Source: Thalassospira indica (GTDB lineage: Bacteria > Pseudomonadota > Alphaproteobacteria > Rhodospirillales > Thalassospiraceae). Taken from it: a stretch of DNA of 64,000 nucleotides. Below the pieces are notes generated by a model. The model was given only the letters and a program-made list of their open reading frames with translations. It was not told where the DNA came from and did no database searches. Shown one piece after another: positions 40,055 through 49,515 of this stretch. Both the position numbers and the translations under genes were made by a program. The stretch lies in assembly GCF_003403095.1 (NCBI RefSeq), contig NZ_CP031555.1, forward strand, positions 124,001 to 188,000, written 5' to 3'. How positions within the stretch are numbered: the first letter of the stretch is position 1; each line of letters begins with the position of its first letter.

Positions 40055-40235
40055 GCGTCGATCCTTATGTCTTTGCCGGTTACGGACAACCGATCCTTGT
40101 GCGTCACAACCTGACCCGGCACTATAAATATCCCGGCGATACTTGCAAGATCAGCACCTGTGGGAAAGCTCACACTCAGTCACAATCCCGTTTAAATGCC
40201 GACCTTCTGCATACAGTTCGAAGCGCCGGCACCGC

Positions 40236-41012
40236 TTATGCAATCGTGGTCGCTGCCAATGCGAACAGGATTATCCCATTGATGATCATAAGCCCGCGCC
40301 CAACCGGCACCATCAGGGCCCGGAACCGCTGTGCGGCATATTGGCCGACAAAGCCTGTGACAAACAGCATCGGCACCGTGCCAAGGCCAAACACCAGCAT
40401 CACCGCCCCGCCATTAAGCGCCGCACCGGTGGCGGCCGCCATCACAAGCGCGCCATAAACCAGACCACAGGGAATAAAGCCCAGCATCACGCCCAGCAAA
40501 TATCCCCGCCAACCATATGGGGCCTGGAAAAGCCCACGCGCATGATTGCCAACCAGCTTGTTCCACCAGCGTGATTCGCCGGTCGATGGCAACAAACCGC
40601 CAAGATGGGGCATCAGGCCCAGAATGCCGAACAGAAGGAAAAACACACCGGCCGCAATCAGCAACACCGGCCCGATCCACCACACCCGGGTGAGCGCACT
40701 GATGCTGTCAGTGAAATAGCCGGCCAGCACGCCCAGCAGGCAATAGGTCGACAAACGCCCGAACTGATAGGGCAGGAGTGCGGCACCGGTGAGACGGCGA
40801 AACTCGCTCATTTTCTCGACCGGGAGCTGTTCCATCCGGCTGGTGACCTGACTGATCACGAACGGGCCGCACATGCCGACACAGTGGGTCGCACTGCCCA
40901 CCAGTCCCGCCACCAGTGCCGTCAAAAGCACCCCGCCATCCGTGCGCACGATATCGGCACATTGCGCCCAACCGCTTTCAAGGATGCGTATCAATACCTG
41001 CTGTTCGTCCAT
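40236..41012 (-). CDS. SafE/DsbD-like membrane protein (sulfite exporter TauE/SafE family)
   Basis: 258 residues, six or so membrane segments. HCVGMCGPFVIS near the N-terminus and GFIPCGLVYGAL in the second half each hold conserved Cys, as in the CcoS-associated/DsbD-like copper or thiol-related transporters often annotated TauE/SafE and found beside cytochrome cbb3 assembly genes. Its place next to SCO points to copper handling or oxidase biogenesis rather than sulfite export; this is inference. Confidence 0.87.
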   Translation of the reverse strand: MDEQQVLIRILESGWAQCADIVRTDGGVLLTALVAGLVGSATHCVGMCGPFVISQVTSRMEQLPVEKMSEFRRLTGAALLPYQFGRLSTYCLLGVLAGYFTDSISALTRVWWIGPVLLIAAGVFFLLFGILGLMPHLGGLLPSTGESRWWNKLVGNHARGLFQAPYGWRGYLLGVMLGFIPCGLVYGALVMAAATGAALNGGAVMLVFGLGTVPMLFVTGFVGQYAAQRFRALMVPVGRGLMIINGIILFALAATTIA

Positions 41013-41116
41013 GATCCATCCGGGTCAAAACATTTGCGCGCGATTGTACAGTCGCGCGTCCCACCGGCAACGATATATATCAATCTGTTGGAACCTTATC
41101 CGGACGGGATCAAAGT

Positions 41117-41980
41117 TCAGTTTTTGAGGGGATCTGCCGGTGCGGTGATCAGATCAAGCACCTGTTCGAACGGCACATGGCGCACCGCGGTCACATCGTC
41201 CTGCGGCGACAGCCAGTTCAGACGATCCCGCAGGCCGACAACCTTGCCCAGAATGCACACCGCAGGCGGCTCAACACCTTCGCGTTCGACATCGTCAGCC
41301 GCCTTTTCAAGAGTGGTGATCAGAATACCCTGTCCCGGAGTGGTCGCCTGACTGATCACGGCAAGCGGTTCATCCGCGGCCCGGCCATTTGCCATCAGTT
41401 CCGACGAAATCCGGCGCAGATGTTTCATGGCCATATACATCACAAGGACCGGCGCACCTTTGGCCAGTGCTGCCCAGTTGATGTTGTCTGGCACTTCGCC
41501 ACTGGATCCGTGGCCGGTGACAAAGGTCACCGACGAATTGCAGTCACGATGCGTGGTCGGAATACCGGCATAGGCCGCACCGGCGATCCCGGCGGTAATG
41601 CCCGGCACCACCCGGAATGGCACATTGTGATCAACAAGGGTCATGCCTTCTTCGCCGCCGCGTCCGAACACGAACGGATCACCGCCCTTAAGGCGCAAAA
41701 CACGCAGGCCCTGTTTGGCCAGTTCAACCAGTTGCAGGGAGATATCGGTTTGTTTGGAGGATGGACGACCACCGCGCTTGCCCGCATAGATGCGTTTGGC
41801 ATCGGGACGCAAAAGGTTCAAAATCCGTTCATCGACCAGCGCGTCAAAGACAACAACATCGGCCTGTTGCATGGCGTTGACAGCATGCAGCGTCAGAAGA
41901 CCGGGATCACCGGGTCCCGCCCCAACAAGCCATACCCAACCCGGTTCAAAAACCGGAAAATCAACACCAAGACCAGTCAT
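41117..41980 (-). CDS. cobA: Uroporphyrinogen-III C-methyltransferase (SUMT)
   Basis: SAM-dependent methylation of uroporphyrinogen III at C2 and C7 to precorrin-2, entry to cobalamin and siroheme. 287 residues: VWLVGAGPGDPGLLTL at the N-terminus, RLKGGDPFVFGRGGEE, VVPGITAGIAGAAYAGIPTTHRD, and VLVMYMAMKHL. It is the single-domain form, with no CysG dehydrogenase part. GTG at 41983 is immediately before the ATG and could be used. It is divergent from cbiD. Confidence 0.96.
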   Translation of the reverse strand: MTGLGVDFPVFEPGWVWLVGAGPGDPGLLTLHAVNAMQQADVVVFDALVDERILNLLRPDAKRIYAGKRGGRPSSKQTDISLQLVELAKQGLRVLRLKGGDPFVFGRGGEEGMTLVDHNVPFRVVPGITAGIAGAAYAGIPTTHRDCNSSVTFVTGHGSSGEVPDNINWAALAKGAPVLVMYMAMKHLRRISSELMANGRAADEPLAVISQATTPGQGILITTLEKAADDVEREGVEPPAVCILGKVVGLRDRLNWLSPQDDVTAVRHVPFEQVLDLITAPADPLKN

Positions 41981-42204
41981 CACGCAGTACTTCTATTAAA
42001 TGAAATGCAGACCTCTGTGCAGGACCACATCAAGAGGATATGTTAAACAGCAATCAAACGATACGCACAACTTATTTCCGAAATTTTTTAGTATAACTTT
42101 TCAAATAACATAAATAATGATGTTTAATTGAGTTTCCATCGCGGACGTTACCCGTGACCTCAATACCGAAAACATCGACTGGATTGACAGGAAAAAATCA
42201 ACTG

Positions 42205-43323
42205 ATGACCAGAAAACCGGATGGACCGCTGCGCAAGGGATGGACGACGGGGGCCTGTGCCACCGCTGCGACCCGTGCCGCGTGGCAGGCATTACTGTCC
42301 GGCGATTTTCCTGATCCGGTCACCATTACCCTGCCACGCGGGGAAACTCCGTCCTTTAAGCTGATCAAGGCGGAAAAGGGTGATGGCTGGGCGCGGGCCA
42401 GCGTGATCAAGGATGCCGGCGACGACCCCGATGTCACCCACGGGGCAGAAATCATATCGACCGTGCGCATCGGAACACCGGGCAACGGCATTTCATTCCA
42501 TGCCGGTGACGGGGTCGGCACGATTACCAAACCGGGTCTGCCATTGCCCCCGGGTGAGCCCGCGATCAACCCCAAGCCACGCGAAATGATGATCGGACAG
42601 ATCACCGAGCTTTGTAATCAGTTTGGCGTATCAACCGATGTCGAGATCGAGATTTCCATTCCCGGGGGTGCAGAGATTGCCACCAAAACGTGGAACGGGC
42701 GATTGGGGATTGTCGGCGGATTATCGGTTCTGGGCACCACGGGCATTGTCATCCCGTTCAGTTGTTCAGCGTGGATCCATTCGATCCATCGCGGGATTGA
42801 CGTCGCGCGTGCGACCGGGCGCGACCATGTTGCCAGTGCGACCGGCAAAACATCAGAGGCGGCCATTCGTGCATTCTATGGCCTGCCCGAAGAAGCCATC
42901 CTTGATATGGGCGACTTTGTTGGCGGGATGCTGAAGTATCTTCGCAAGAACCCGATTGCCTTTGTCAGCATCGCCGGTGGGTTTGCCAAACTGGTCAAAC
43001 TTGCCCAGGGGCACCTGGATTTGCATTCAAGCCGATCACAGGTCGATTTTGATCGGCTGGCAGGAACAATTGCAGCGTGTGGCGGGGATAAAACGCTGCA
43101 AGACAAGTGCCGCACGGCCAATACGGCCAAACAGGTTCTGGAACTTTGTCAGGCGGCGGACGTTAAGATTGAAGATGCGATTGCCCGTCAGGCCTGCGAA
43201 TCCGCACGCGCCACATTAGACGGTGCATCGGCAGTTGAAGTCGTTATTACCGACCGCAACGGCACCATCATTGCCCGCCACGGGATTGGCGAATTTGATC
43301 AATTCCGACCGGTGGCATCGTAA
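42205..43323 (+). CDS. cbiD: Cobalt-precorrin-5B C1-methyltransferase CbiD
   Basis: 372 residues. Diagnostic CbiD pattern at the N-terminus LRKGWTTGACATAATRAAWQALLSG, then GDGVGTITKPGLPLPPGEPAINP, GGLSVLGTTGIVIPFS and GGFAKLVKLAQGHLDLHSSRS. Methylates C1 in the cobalt-first (anaerobic) route; in many alphaproteobacteria it appears in place of CobF. The frame opens at a GTG (42154); the ATG at 42205 has AGGAAA about 13 bases upstream and is preferred with moderate certainty. Probably cotranscribed with cobK. Confidence 0.95.
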   Translation: MTRKPDGPLRKGWTTGACATAATRAAWQALLSGDFPDPVTITLPRGETPSFKLIKAEKGDGWARASVIKDAGDDPDVTHGAEIISTVRIGTPGNGISFHAGDGVGTITKPGLPLPPGEPAINPKPREMMIGQITELCNQFGVSTDVEIEISIPGGAEIATKTWNGRLGIVGGLSVLGTTGIVIPFSCSAWIHSIHRGIDVARATGRDHVASATGKTSEAAIRAFYGLPEEAILDMGDFVGGMLKYLRKNPIAFVSIAGGFAKLVKLAQGHLDLHSSRSQVDFDRLAGTIAACGGDKTLQDKCRTANTAKQVLELCQAADVKIEDAIARQACESARATLDGASAVEVVITDRNGTIIARHGIGEFDQFRPVAS

Positions 43324-43406
43324 GCAGCAGTTCGTTAATCTGTTCCCGTGTCTGCACAACAAACAGACCATCCAAGGTCATAAAGCAACAACAAGGTTCT
43401 TTGCCC

Positions 43407-44192
43407 ATGTCCCTCTCCCGCCCTGCCGATCGTCCAAAACGCATCCTTATTTTTGGCGGGACCGGAGACGCAAATCGCATTGCCGAGGACCTGATGCATG
43501 AATTTGGCCGGGATGTTCGTTTGCAACTCTCGCTCGCCGGGCGCACCAGCGCGCCGAGCCTTCCTGATGGCGTCCCAGTTCGCATCGGCGGTTTTGGCGG
43601 GCCGGAGGGCATTATCACCCATCTCAAAAATGAACAGATTGATCTGGTGATTGACGCCACCCATCCCTATGCCACCGAGATTTCCCATAATATCGCCCAA
43701 GCCTGTCATGCCGTAGCGATGCCCTGCATCCAGTATCACCGACCTGCCTGGCAGCAGACCAAAGATGACAATTGGATCTTGGTAAAATCTATCGAAGAAG
43801 CTGCCAAAATCCTGCCGGAAGTCGGCGCGCGCGCTTTGATCGCAAGCGGTGCGAAGAACCTGCACGCGTTTGAAGGGCTGGAAAAAACCTGGCTGCTTGT
43901 TCGCACCGTCGATGCCCCGCGTGATCCGTTTGATCTGGAATTTGGTGAATGGCTGTTTGCGCGTGGCCCGTTCAGCGTTGAAAGCGAGACGGAGCTTCTT
44001 GAACGCAACGAAATTGATGTGATCGTCAGCAAAAACAGCGGTGGTGAGGCGACCTTTGCCAAGATCGAAGCGGCGCGGAACCTTGGCATTCCGGTGATCA
44101 TGATTGAACGGCCGGGCGGGGAGCCGGTCATTCAGGCCCCGTCACGTTCTGAAATCATCGATACCGTTCGTGAGACCCTTAAGAAGGTCTGA
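43407..44192 (+). CDS. cobK: Precorrin-6A reductase
   Basis: NADPH-dependent reduction of the macrocycle at the precorrin-6A stage. 261 residues: dinucleotide-like ILIFGGTGDANRIAEDL, LVIDATHPYATEISHNI, CIQYHRPAWQ, and VSKNSGGEATFAKIEAARNLGIPVIMIERP. This pattern is shared by CobK and CbiJ, so cofactor form cannot be told. ATG 43407 used; a TTG at 43401 opens the frame. It follows cbiD by 83 bases and ends before a terminator. Confidence 0.94.
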   Translation: MSLSRPADRPKRILIFGGTGDANRIAEDLMHEFGRDVRLQLSLAGRTSAPSLPDGVPVRIGGFGGPEGIITHLKNEQIDLVIDATHPYATEISHNIAQACHAVAMPCIQYHRPAWQQTKDDNWILVKSIEEAAKILPEVGARALIASGAKNLHAFEGLEKTWLLVRTVDAPRDPFDLEFGEWLFARGPFSVESETELLERNEIDVIVSKNSGGEATFAKIEAARNLGIPVIMIERPGGEPVIQAPSRSEIIDTVRETLKKV

Positions 44193-44235
44193 TGGTCCTG
44201 TGCACGCGGCCGATATCCTTGGCACCTTCGAGGCA

Positions 44236-44276
44236 AGAAAAAACCCCGCCAAAAGTTTGGCGGGGTTTTCTTTTTG
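44236..44276. terminator. Bidirectional intrinsic terminator
   Basis: Perfect 14-bp stem AAAACCCCGCCAAA / TTTGGCGGGGTTTT at 44240-44269 with T-rich tails on both strands (CTTTTTG plus; CTTGCC after T-run minus). Lies between convergent cobK and the NAD(P)-binding protein gene. Confidence 0.9.
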
Positions 44277-44298
44277 ATCGTCTGATCAGCCGTGCGCC

Positions 44299-45306
44299 TT
44301 AGACGAAACGGCGGAACTCACCGGATTTACGCGGCGGGCAGAACCGTTTGAGGTAAGACGGCGCAATTGCTTCGAGGCTGTTTGGCGTAATGCCAAGTTC
44401 GGCAAAACCGTCCGCACCCTCGGAAACCACGTTATCGGTTTTAAGCAGACGCACCTGATCGGGCGTCAACGGCGGAACCGGCAGGAATTGCAGGAAGAAT
44501 GCCTTGATTGAGGCCAGCCAGAACGGAACCGGCATCAGAATGGCACGCTGACGGGTGATCCGCAGCATGTCCTGCAGAAGCGCCATGAAGGAATAGGTTT
44601 CCGGTCCACCAAGCTCATAGGTTTTGCCAGCAGATTTGCCTTCGGTGAGGGCCGTGACAAAGGCATCGGCAACATCGCCAACATAGACCGGCTGGAATTT
44701 CGGGCCGCCTTCGCCGTGCAGATCAACCTTGCCTTCGCCCAGATCAACTTTCGGAAGGCCTGGTGCACCAACAACAGGCAGCATCGGCGAGAAACGCGCC
44801 ATGGTGGCAAACTTGTTCAGGAAGTTGTCGTTCGGGCCAAAGATCACCGACGGTCGGAAGATCACCGCATCCGGGAACGCTTCGCGCACGGCCTTTTCAC
44901 CGGCGAGTTTGGACGTCGCATAGTTGGCAGAGGTGTTTTTATCCACACCCAGTGCCGACATATGCAAAAGCGTCTTTACACCGGCTGCCTTGGCTTCCTC
45001 GGCAATGCGTTTGGCCGCCTTGACGTGGATATTGAGGAAATTCTTGCTGCCGCGTTCATAGAGAATGCCAAGCAGGTTAATCACCGCTTCGGAACCCTCG
45101 AGCGCCCCCTTGATGCTGTCTTCGTCGCGCACATCGCAATGGACCGGAACGACCTGCCCCAGATTGCCCATCGGTTTGAGTTTTTTGACGCGTTCAAAGC
45201 TTCTGGTCGGGACACGAACGATAAAATCACGCTCCAGCAGACGCTTGACGATATGACGTCCGACAAATCCGGTGCCGCCAAAAACGGTTACGATACGACG
45301 ATCCAT
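44299..45306 (-). CDS. Complex I NDUFA9-like NAD(P)-binding protein
   Basis: 335-residue extended/atypical SDR from MDRRIVTVFGGTGFVGRHIVKRLLERDF. Glycine motif GGTGFVG, LLGILYERG, HMSALGVDKNTSANYATSKLAGEKAV (YxxxK) and FRPSVIFGPNDNFLNKFA match the NDUFA9-like subunit family of respiratory complex I in alphaproteobacteria and mitochondria. It contributes to stability rather than catalysis. The frame opens at 45468; ATG 45306 follows GGAG. Confidence 0.9.
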   Translation of the reverse strand: MDRRIVTVFGGTGFVGRHIVKRLLERDFIVRVPTRSFERVKKLKPMGNLGQVVPVHCDVRDEDSIKGALEGSEAVINLLGILYERGSKNFLNIHVKAAKRIAEEAKAAGVKTLLHMSALGVDKNTSANYATSKLAGEKAVREAFPDAVIFRPSVIFGPNDNFLNKFATMARFSPMLPVVGAPGLPKVDLGEGKVDLHGEGGPKFQPVYVGDVADAFVTALTEGKSAGKTYELGGPETYSFMALLQDMLRITRQRAILMPVPFWLASIKAFFLQFLPVPPLTPDQVRLLKTDNVVSEGADGFAELGITPNSLEAIAPSYLKRFCPPRKSGEFRRFV

Positions 45307-45553
45307 GCTTGCTCTCTCCTTGCCGGTCGGGACGATGCGGACGATGCCCACATCAGATGCCCGTGCTCGGTGGCCTTGGGGTCCGGAACGCCAAAACGAT
45401 CCGGTCCGAAACTGATCCTGTGGAAAATCATATGGTGCCTGAACATACGGCGTCCAAACAGACGACAATATGATTTTCCGCAGGCTCTTGGGTTATATAC
45501 GACCCGCAATTGTGGTCAACAATGCGGTTTTATGAAACGTTTTCGTCTCTGCC

Positions 45554-46435
45554 CTACAATTTGGCCAGTATTTCATCATGAAGTGCCAGCAAACCGGCCC
45601 GATAATCCGGATAGCGCAGCTTAACACCCAATTCCTGTTTGATCCGCGCATTTGAAACCCGTTTGTTGTCTTCATAAAAACTGGCGGCCATCGGGCTCAG
45701 CTTGGCGGTGTCAAAATCCTGTTCGGGTGGTGGATCGATACCTAGCAAGCCGCAGGCATGCGCAATCACATCCTGAGGTGGGGCCGCATCATCATCACAC
45801 ACATTATAGGCCGCCCCGCAATTGGGCTGTTTGATGGATGCCAGAACCGTCTGTGCGATGTCATCAACATGGATACGTGAAAAGACCTGACCGGGTTTGA
45901 CGATCCGGCGTGCGCGGCCCGAGCGGACGGTTTCAAGCGCGTTGCGACCGGGGCCATAGATGCCCGCCAGGCGGAAGCTTTGCACACACAGATCATGACG
46001 ACGGCCAAGATCAAACCATGCCTTTTCAGCCGCCACGCGCCTGCGGCCGCGCTTGCCGGTTGGCAGAAGATCATCATCCTCGGTGACTTCGGCACCATCC
46101 CGATCACCGTAAACCCCGGTGGTCGACAAATAGCCAATCCATGTACCCGCCGGCAGTGCCGCAAGATCACTGCCATGATGATGGATCACCGGATCGCCCA
46201 TCCCACCGGGCGGGGCCGATGAAAGGACATGCGTCACGCCCTCAAGCGCGCTTGCAATTTCGGCAATCGGTTGATCATCGGAAAAAATGAAGGGTTCGAT
46301 GCCTTCGGATTTCAGCTGTTCGGCCTTGTCCGCGCTTCGCGTGGTTCCGGCGATTTTCCAACCCTCTGCCTTAAGATCGCGGGCAACAAGGCGGGCGGAA
46401 AATCCCAATCCGAAACAGAACAGCTTATTGGTCAT
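45554..46435 (-). CDS. SDR-family NAD(P)-binding protein (YeeZ-like epimerase)
   Basis: 293 residues from MTNKLFCFGLGFSARLVARDL. The N-terminal Rossmann start lacks the usual GxxGxxG spacing (GLGFSA) as in the YeeZ/ActC group; later YLSTTGVYGDRDGAEVTED, FRLAGIYGPGRNALE and FSRIHVDDIAQ are NAD-dependent epimerase features. Function unknown. Independent of the NDUFA9-like gene (247-base gap). Frame opens at 46498 but ATG 46435 with AAAGG upstream is better. Confidence 0.85.
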   Translation of the reverse strand: MTNKLFCFGLGFSARLVARDLKAEGWKIAGTTRSADKAEQLKSEGIEPFIFSDDQPIAEIASALEGVTHVLSSAPPGGMGDPVIHHHGSDLAALPAGTWIGYLSTTGVYGDRDGAEVTEDDDLLPTGKRGRRRVAAEKAWFDLGRRHDLCVQSFRLAGIYGPGRNALETVRSGRARRIVKPGQVFSRIHVDDIAQTVLASIKQPNCGAAYNVCDDDAAPPQDVIAHACGLLGIDPPPEQDFDTAKLSPMAASFYEDNKRVSNARIKQELGVKLRYPDYRAGLLALHDEILAKL

Positions 46436-46703
46436 CAAGGCACCTTTTGTGACGGCAAATTCGTGTGAAGGGCACAGTAACGGCCTTGCCACACACAAAC
46501 AAAGTCTTTTGGCAAAACCTTTTGGACCGTGATTTGTTCCCGCAACCTGTGGCTTTCGGGAACAACAATCATCTTGTTGCCGTTTTCATGGTGTGAGACT
46601 TCACGAATGTGCGTTTACAGATATGCGCATTCAGCCATGGTGGATCGATCGTGTGATCTTCTATGGTGACTGCCATAAATTTTGCCAAAGACGGAGCTTT
46701 TTC

Positions 46704-47522
46704 ATGTCACGACTTTTCGCAACCTCGTTCCTAGCACGCGCCACCGGCTTGCTGTGTCTGGCGGGGTTTGTCGGCATCTATGGCGCAGGCGTGCCTTCCG
46801 CCATGGCCCAGACCGAAAGCAACGGTGGCATGACACAGGAAGAAAGCCAGCAATATCGTGACTGCATCAAGCTGGCCCAACTTAAACCCGAAGACGGATT
46901 TGAAAGCGCGATTGCCTGGCGCGATCTGGGTGGCGGGGAACCGGCCCGCCACTGTGTTGCCGTCGCCCTGATATCGCTTGGCAAGTACGAAGAAGCCGCC
47001 ACACGCCTTGATGCTCTTGCCAAGGACAGCACGGCAGGGCCCGGTGTGGTTGCCGGGATGCTGGCCCAGGCAGGCCAAGCCTGGATGATGGCCGATAACC
47101 TTGAATTCGCCTGGCGCGATCAAAGCCGCGCGCTTGAACTGGTGCCCAACAACCCGCAGCTTTGGGTCGATCGTGCCATGGCACTTGGCCTTGCCGGGCA
47201 GTATTGGGAGGCGATTGATGACCTCAATGCCGCCCTTGATCTTCAACCCGACCATACCGAGGCGCTGATTTACCGGGCATCTGCCTGGCGACTGCTTGAA
47301 AGTTACGATTTGGCAATGACTGATATCGAACAGGTTCTGAACCGGGAACCCCGGAATGTTCAGGCGCTTTTCGAACGTGGCAAGCTCCATCAGATTGCCG
47401 GTGACAACGATCTTGCACGGCAGGACTGGTTAACTGTCATAGAACTTTCAAATGGAACCTCTGTTGCTGACGCGGCAAAAGCGAATATAGAGAAGATGGA
47501 TGTTCGCACCGGATCGGACTGA
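46704..47522 (+). CDS. Exported tetratricopeptide-repeat protein
   Basis: 272 residues. An N-terminal signal peptide (MSRLFATSFLARATGLLCLAGFVGIYG ... AMAQ) predicts export to the periplasm. At least three TPR units follow (LISLGKYEEAATRLDALAKDS, AWRDQSRALELVPNNPQLWVDRAMALGLAGQYWEAIDDLNAALDLQPDHTEALIYRA, LAMTDIEQVLNREPRNVQALFERGKLHQIAGDNDLARQDW). It probably serves as a protein-interaction scaffold; partner unknown. GGAG at good spacing before ATG 46704; longer frames from 46593 lack support. The next gene (PstS-like) follows by 105 bases. Confidence 0.88.
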   Translation: MSRLFATSFLARATGLLCLAGFVGIYGAGVPSAMAQTESNGGMTQEESQQYRDCIKLAQLKPEDGFESAIAWRDLGGGEPARHCVAVALISLGKYEEAATRLDALAKDSTAGPGVVAGMLAQAGQAWMMADNLEFAWRDQSRALELVPNNPQLWVDRAMALGLAGQYWEAIDDLNAALDLQPDHTEALIYRASAWRLLESYDLAMTDIEQVLNREPRNVQALFERGKLHQIAGDNDLARQDWLTVIELSNGTSVADAAKANIEKMDVRTGSD

Positions 47523-47627
47523 CGGAGACCGTCAGTTCAGAAAACAGGTTCACGGTGATCGATTTCCTTGTATATGACCGGTAGAACCATTTGCCGGACC
47601 ATCACCGGATACGTTTTGGGGGACGAA

Positions 47628-48656
47628 ATGCGTCGCACGCTTGCCTTGGCTACCCTTGCCGCATCGATGGCACTTCTGACATCGCCTGCCGCAGAGGCCC
47701 GCGATCAGATCAGGATTGTCGGATCTTCGACGATCTTTCCGCTGACCACCAAGGTCGCCGAACATTTCGCCAAAACCACCGGCGCACCGGCCCCGGTGGT
47801 TGAAAGCACCGGTTCAGGCGGCGGCTTCAAGCTGTTTTGTGGCGGCATTGGCGCAGAGTTCCCCGATATTGTCGACGCATCGCGCCCGATCACCGGGTCG
47901 GAAACCGCAATTTGCTCGGCAAACTCTGTCCGCGACATCAGCGAAATTAAAATCGGCTATGATGGCATTGTCATGCTGGGTTCCCGCGAAGCACCGGGTA
48001 TGGAACTTACCGCCCGTCAGCTTTACCTCGCCCTGGCGAGGACCGTGCCGGTCAAGGGCGCAAGTGTGCCAAACCCGCATGAAAAATGGTCTGATATTGA
48101 TCCCAGCCTCCCGGACCTTAAAATCCGCGTTTATGGACCACCGCCGACTTCGGGCACACGCGATCTGATGGGGCAGCTGTTGCTTGATCAGGGTTGTGCG
48201 ACATTTTCTGACATCGCAAGCCTTGAGGCGACCGATCCTGACAGCTTCCGCCTGTTGTGCCGTACCCTTCGTGAAGACGGCGCCTATATCGAAGCCGGGG
48301 AAAATGATCGGCTGGTGATCAGCAAGCTTGAAAAAGATCCGACATCATATGGCGTGATGGGCTTTAACAATCTGGAGCGTAACCGCGAACGTCTTCAGGG
48401 AGTTCCAATCAATAGCATTGAGCCGGATTATGAAACTATTCTTGATGGCAGCTATCCGGCATCGCGTGCGCTTTATCTGTACGTCAAGGATGATCATCAA
48501 CAGCTGGTCCAGAGCCTTGGTGACTTTATCTCGACCTATGTTTCGGAAGCGGTGATCGGCGAAGAGGGCCTTCTGGCAGATAACGGTTTGGTGCCGCTAA
48601 CCACTGAGGAACGCGCTGAAACCATGACCAGTGCCGCGAAATTCGCCGGTAACTGA
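47628..48656 (+). CDS. Orphan PstS-like phosphate-binding periplasmic protein
   Basis: 342 residues with a signal peptide (MRRTLALATLAASMALLTSPAAEA). The mature start IRIVGSSTIFPLT and ESTGSGGGFKLFCGG with DIVDASRPIT and TSGTRDLM match the PstS/PhoX substrate-binding fold. No pstCAB or phoU genes adjoin, so its transporter partner, or a role as phosphate sensor/adhesion-like protein, is open. GGGGGA precedes ATG 47628. Confidence 0.9.
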   Translation: MRRTLALATLAASMALLTSPAAEARDQIRIVGSSTIFPLTTKVAEHFAKTTGAPAPVVESTGSGGGFKLFCGGIGAEFPDIVDASRPITGSETAICSANSVRDISEIKIGYDGIVMLGSREAPGMELTARQLYLALARTVPVKGASVPNPHEKWSDIDPSLPDLKIRVYGPPPTSGTRDLMGQLLLDQGCATFSDIASLEATDPDSFRLLCRTLREDGAYIEAGENDRLVISKLEKDPTSYGVMGFNNLERNRERLQGVPINSIEPDYETILDGSYPASRALYLYVKDDHQQLVQSLGDFISTYVSEAVIGEEGLLADNGLVPLTTEERAETMTSAAKFAGN

Positions 48657-48691
48657 GCAGCTGACGGATCAACACCAGTAGACGCAATAGA

Positions 48692-48718
48692 GCGGCCGGC
48701 CATCAGTCCGGCCGTTTT
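48692..48718 (+). terminator. Intrinsic terminator
   Basis: Stem CGGCCGG (48693-48699) / CCGGCCG (48708-48714), loop CCATCAGT, then TTTTG on the plus strand. It overlaps the 3' end of the convergent methyltransferase gene. Confidence 0.75.
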
Positions 48719-49515
48719 GCCATCCAGACCTGATTGCTGGCATATTTCGGGGGACTGCCCTGGAAATCCGAAAATTCCGATATCGAAACAAAACCGGACA
48801 GCTCCAACATCAGCCGCATTTCACTGCGATGAACCCAGCGCAGGTGATGCCAGCAATCCTCGCGCGTAATCACGTCACCCTGATCGTTGATTTCTTCAAA
48901 CCGCCAATGTTCGCTGAACTTCTGGGTCAGGGGCTCATTGGTACGTTCCATCGCCGTGATGCGAAGCCGACTGCCCGGCTGCCCGACGCCTTTTGGCATC
49001 GGAAAGATCGGCAGTTCGACGTGCTCCGGGTCACCTTCTGGCAGGCAATAGCGCAAATCCGGGTCCATCAGATCCAGTGCGATCGCCCCACCGGGTTTCA
49101 GATGGGCAAAGGCGCACTCAAGGGCGCGCCGCTGCCCCTTGGCATCGGTGACTTCCTGAAGTCCGCGAAACGGGATGATCACCAGATCAAACTGCCGTCC
49201 CAGATCGAAGTCGCACATATTGCCAAGATGCCATGTCAGATCAGGGTAATTGGCGCGTGCCTGACCCAGCATGGCGGGTGACAGATCAAGGCCTTCGACC
49301 GCAATCCCAAGTTTGGCAATCGCGGCACTGATCCGGCCCGTGCCGCAGCCCAGTTCAAGCACGCCATTTTCATGCGCAAGGCTGGTCGCCAGATGCGTAT
49401 AAAAGGGAATGGGGTCTTCAAAAATCTTGCGATCAAGATCAGCGCGAAGATCGTAACTGGCAGTATTTAACCCGCCTTCAGGGTAGAATTCATCAGATAT
49501 GGATGAATCCTTCAT
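48703..49515 (-). CDS. Class I SAM-dependent methyltransferase
   Basis: 270 residues. SAM-binding motif VLELGCGTGRISAAIAKLG, then VEGLDLSPAMLGQAR and LKPGGAIALDLMDP. The C-terminus has an all-beta addition common to the tRNA/small-molecule group of class I methyltransferases (WRFEEINDQGDVITREDCWHHLRWV). Substrate unknown. Its start overlaps the stop of the upstream glutathione transferase gene by four bases (ATGA), so the two are coupled. Confidence 0.87.
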   Translation of the reverse strand: MKDSSISDEFYPEGGLNTASYDLRADLDRKIFEDPIPFYTHLATSLAHENGVLELGCGTGRISAAIAKLGIAVEGLDLSPAMLGQARANYPDLTWHLGNMCDFDLGRQFDLVIIPFRGLQEVTDAKGQRRALECAFAHLKPGGAIALDLMDPDLRYCLPEGDPEHVELPIFPMPKGVGQPGSRLRITAMERTNEPLTQKFSEHWRFEEINDQGDVITREDCWHHLRWVHRSEMRLMLELSGFVSISEFSDFQGSPPKYASNQVWMAKRPD

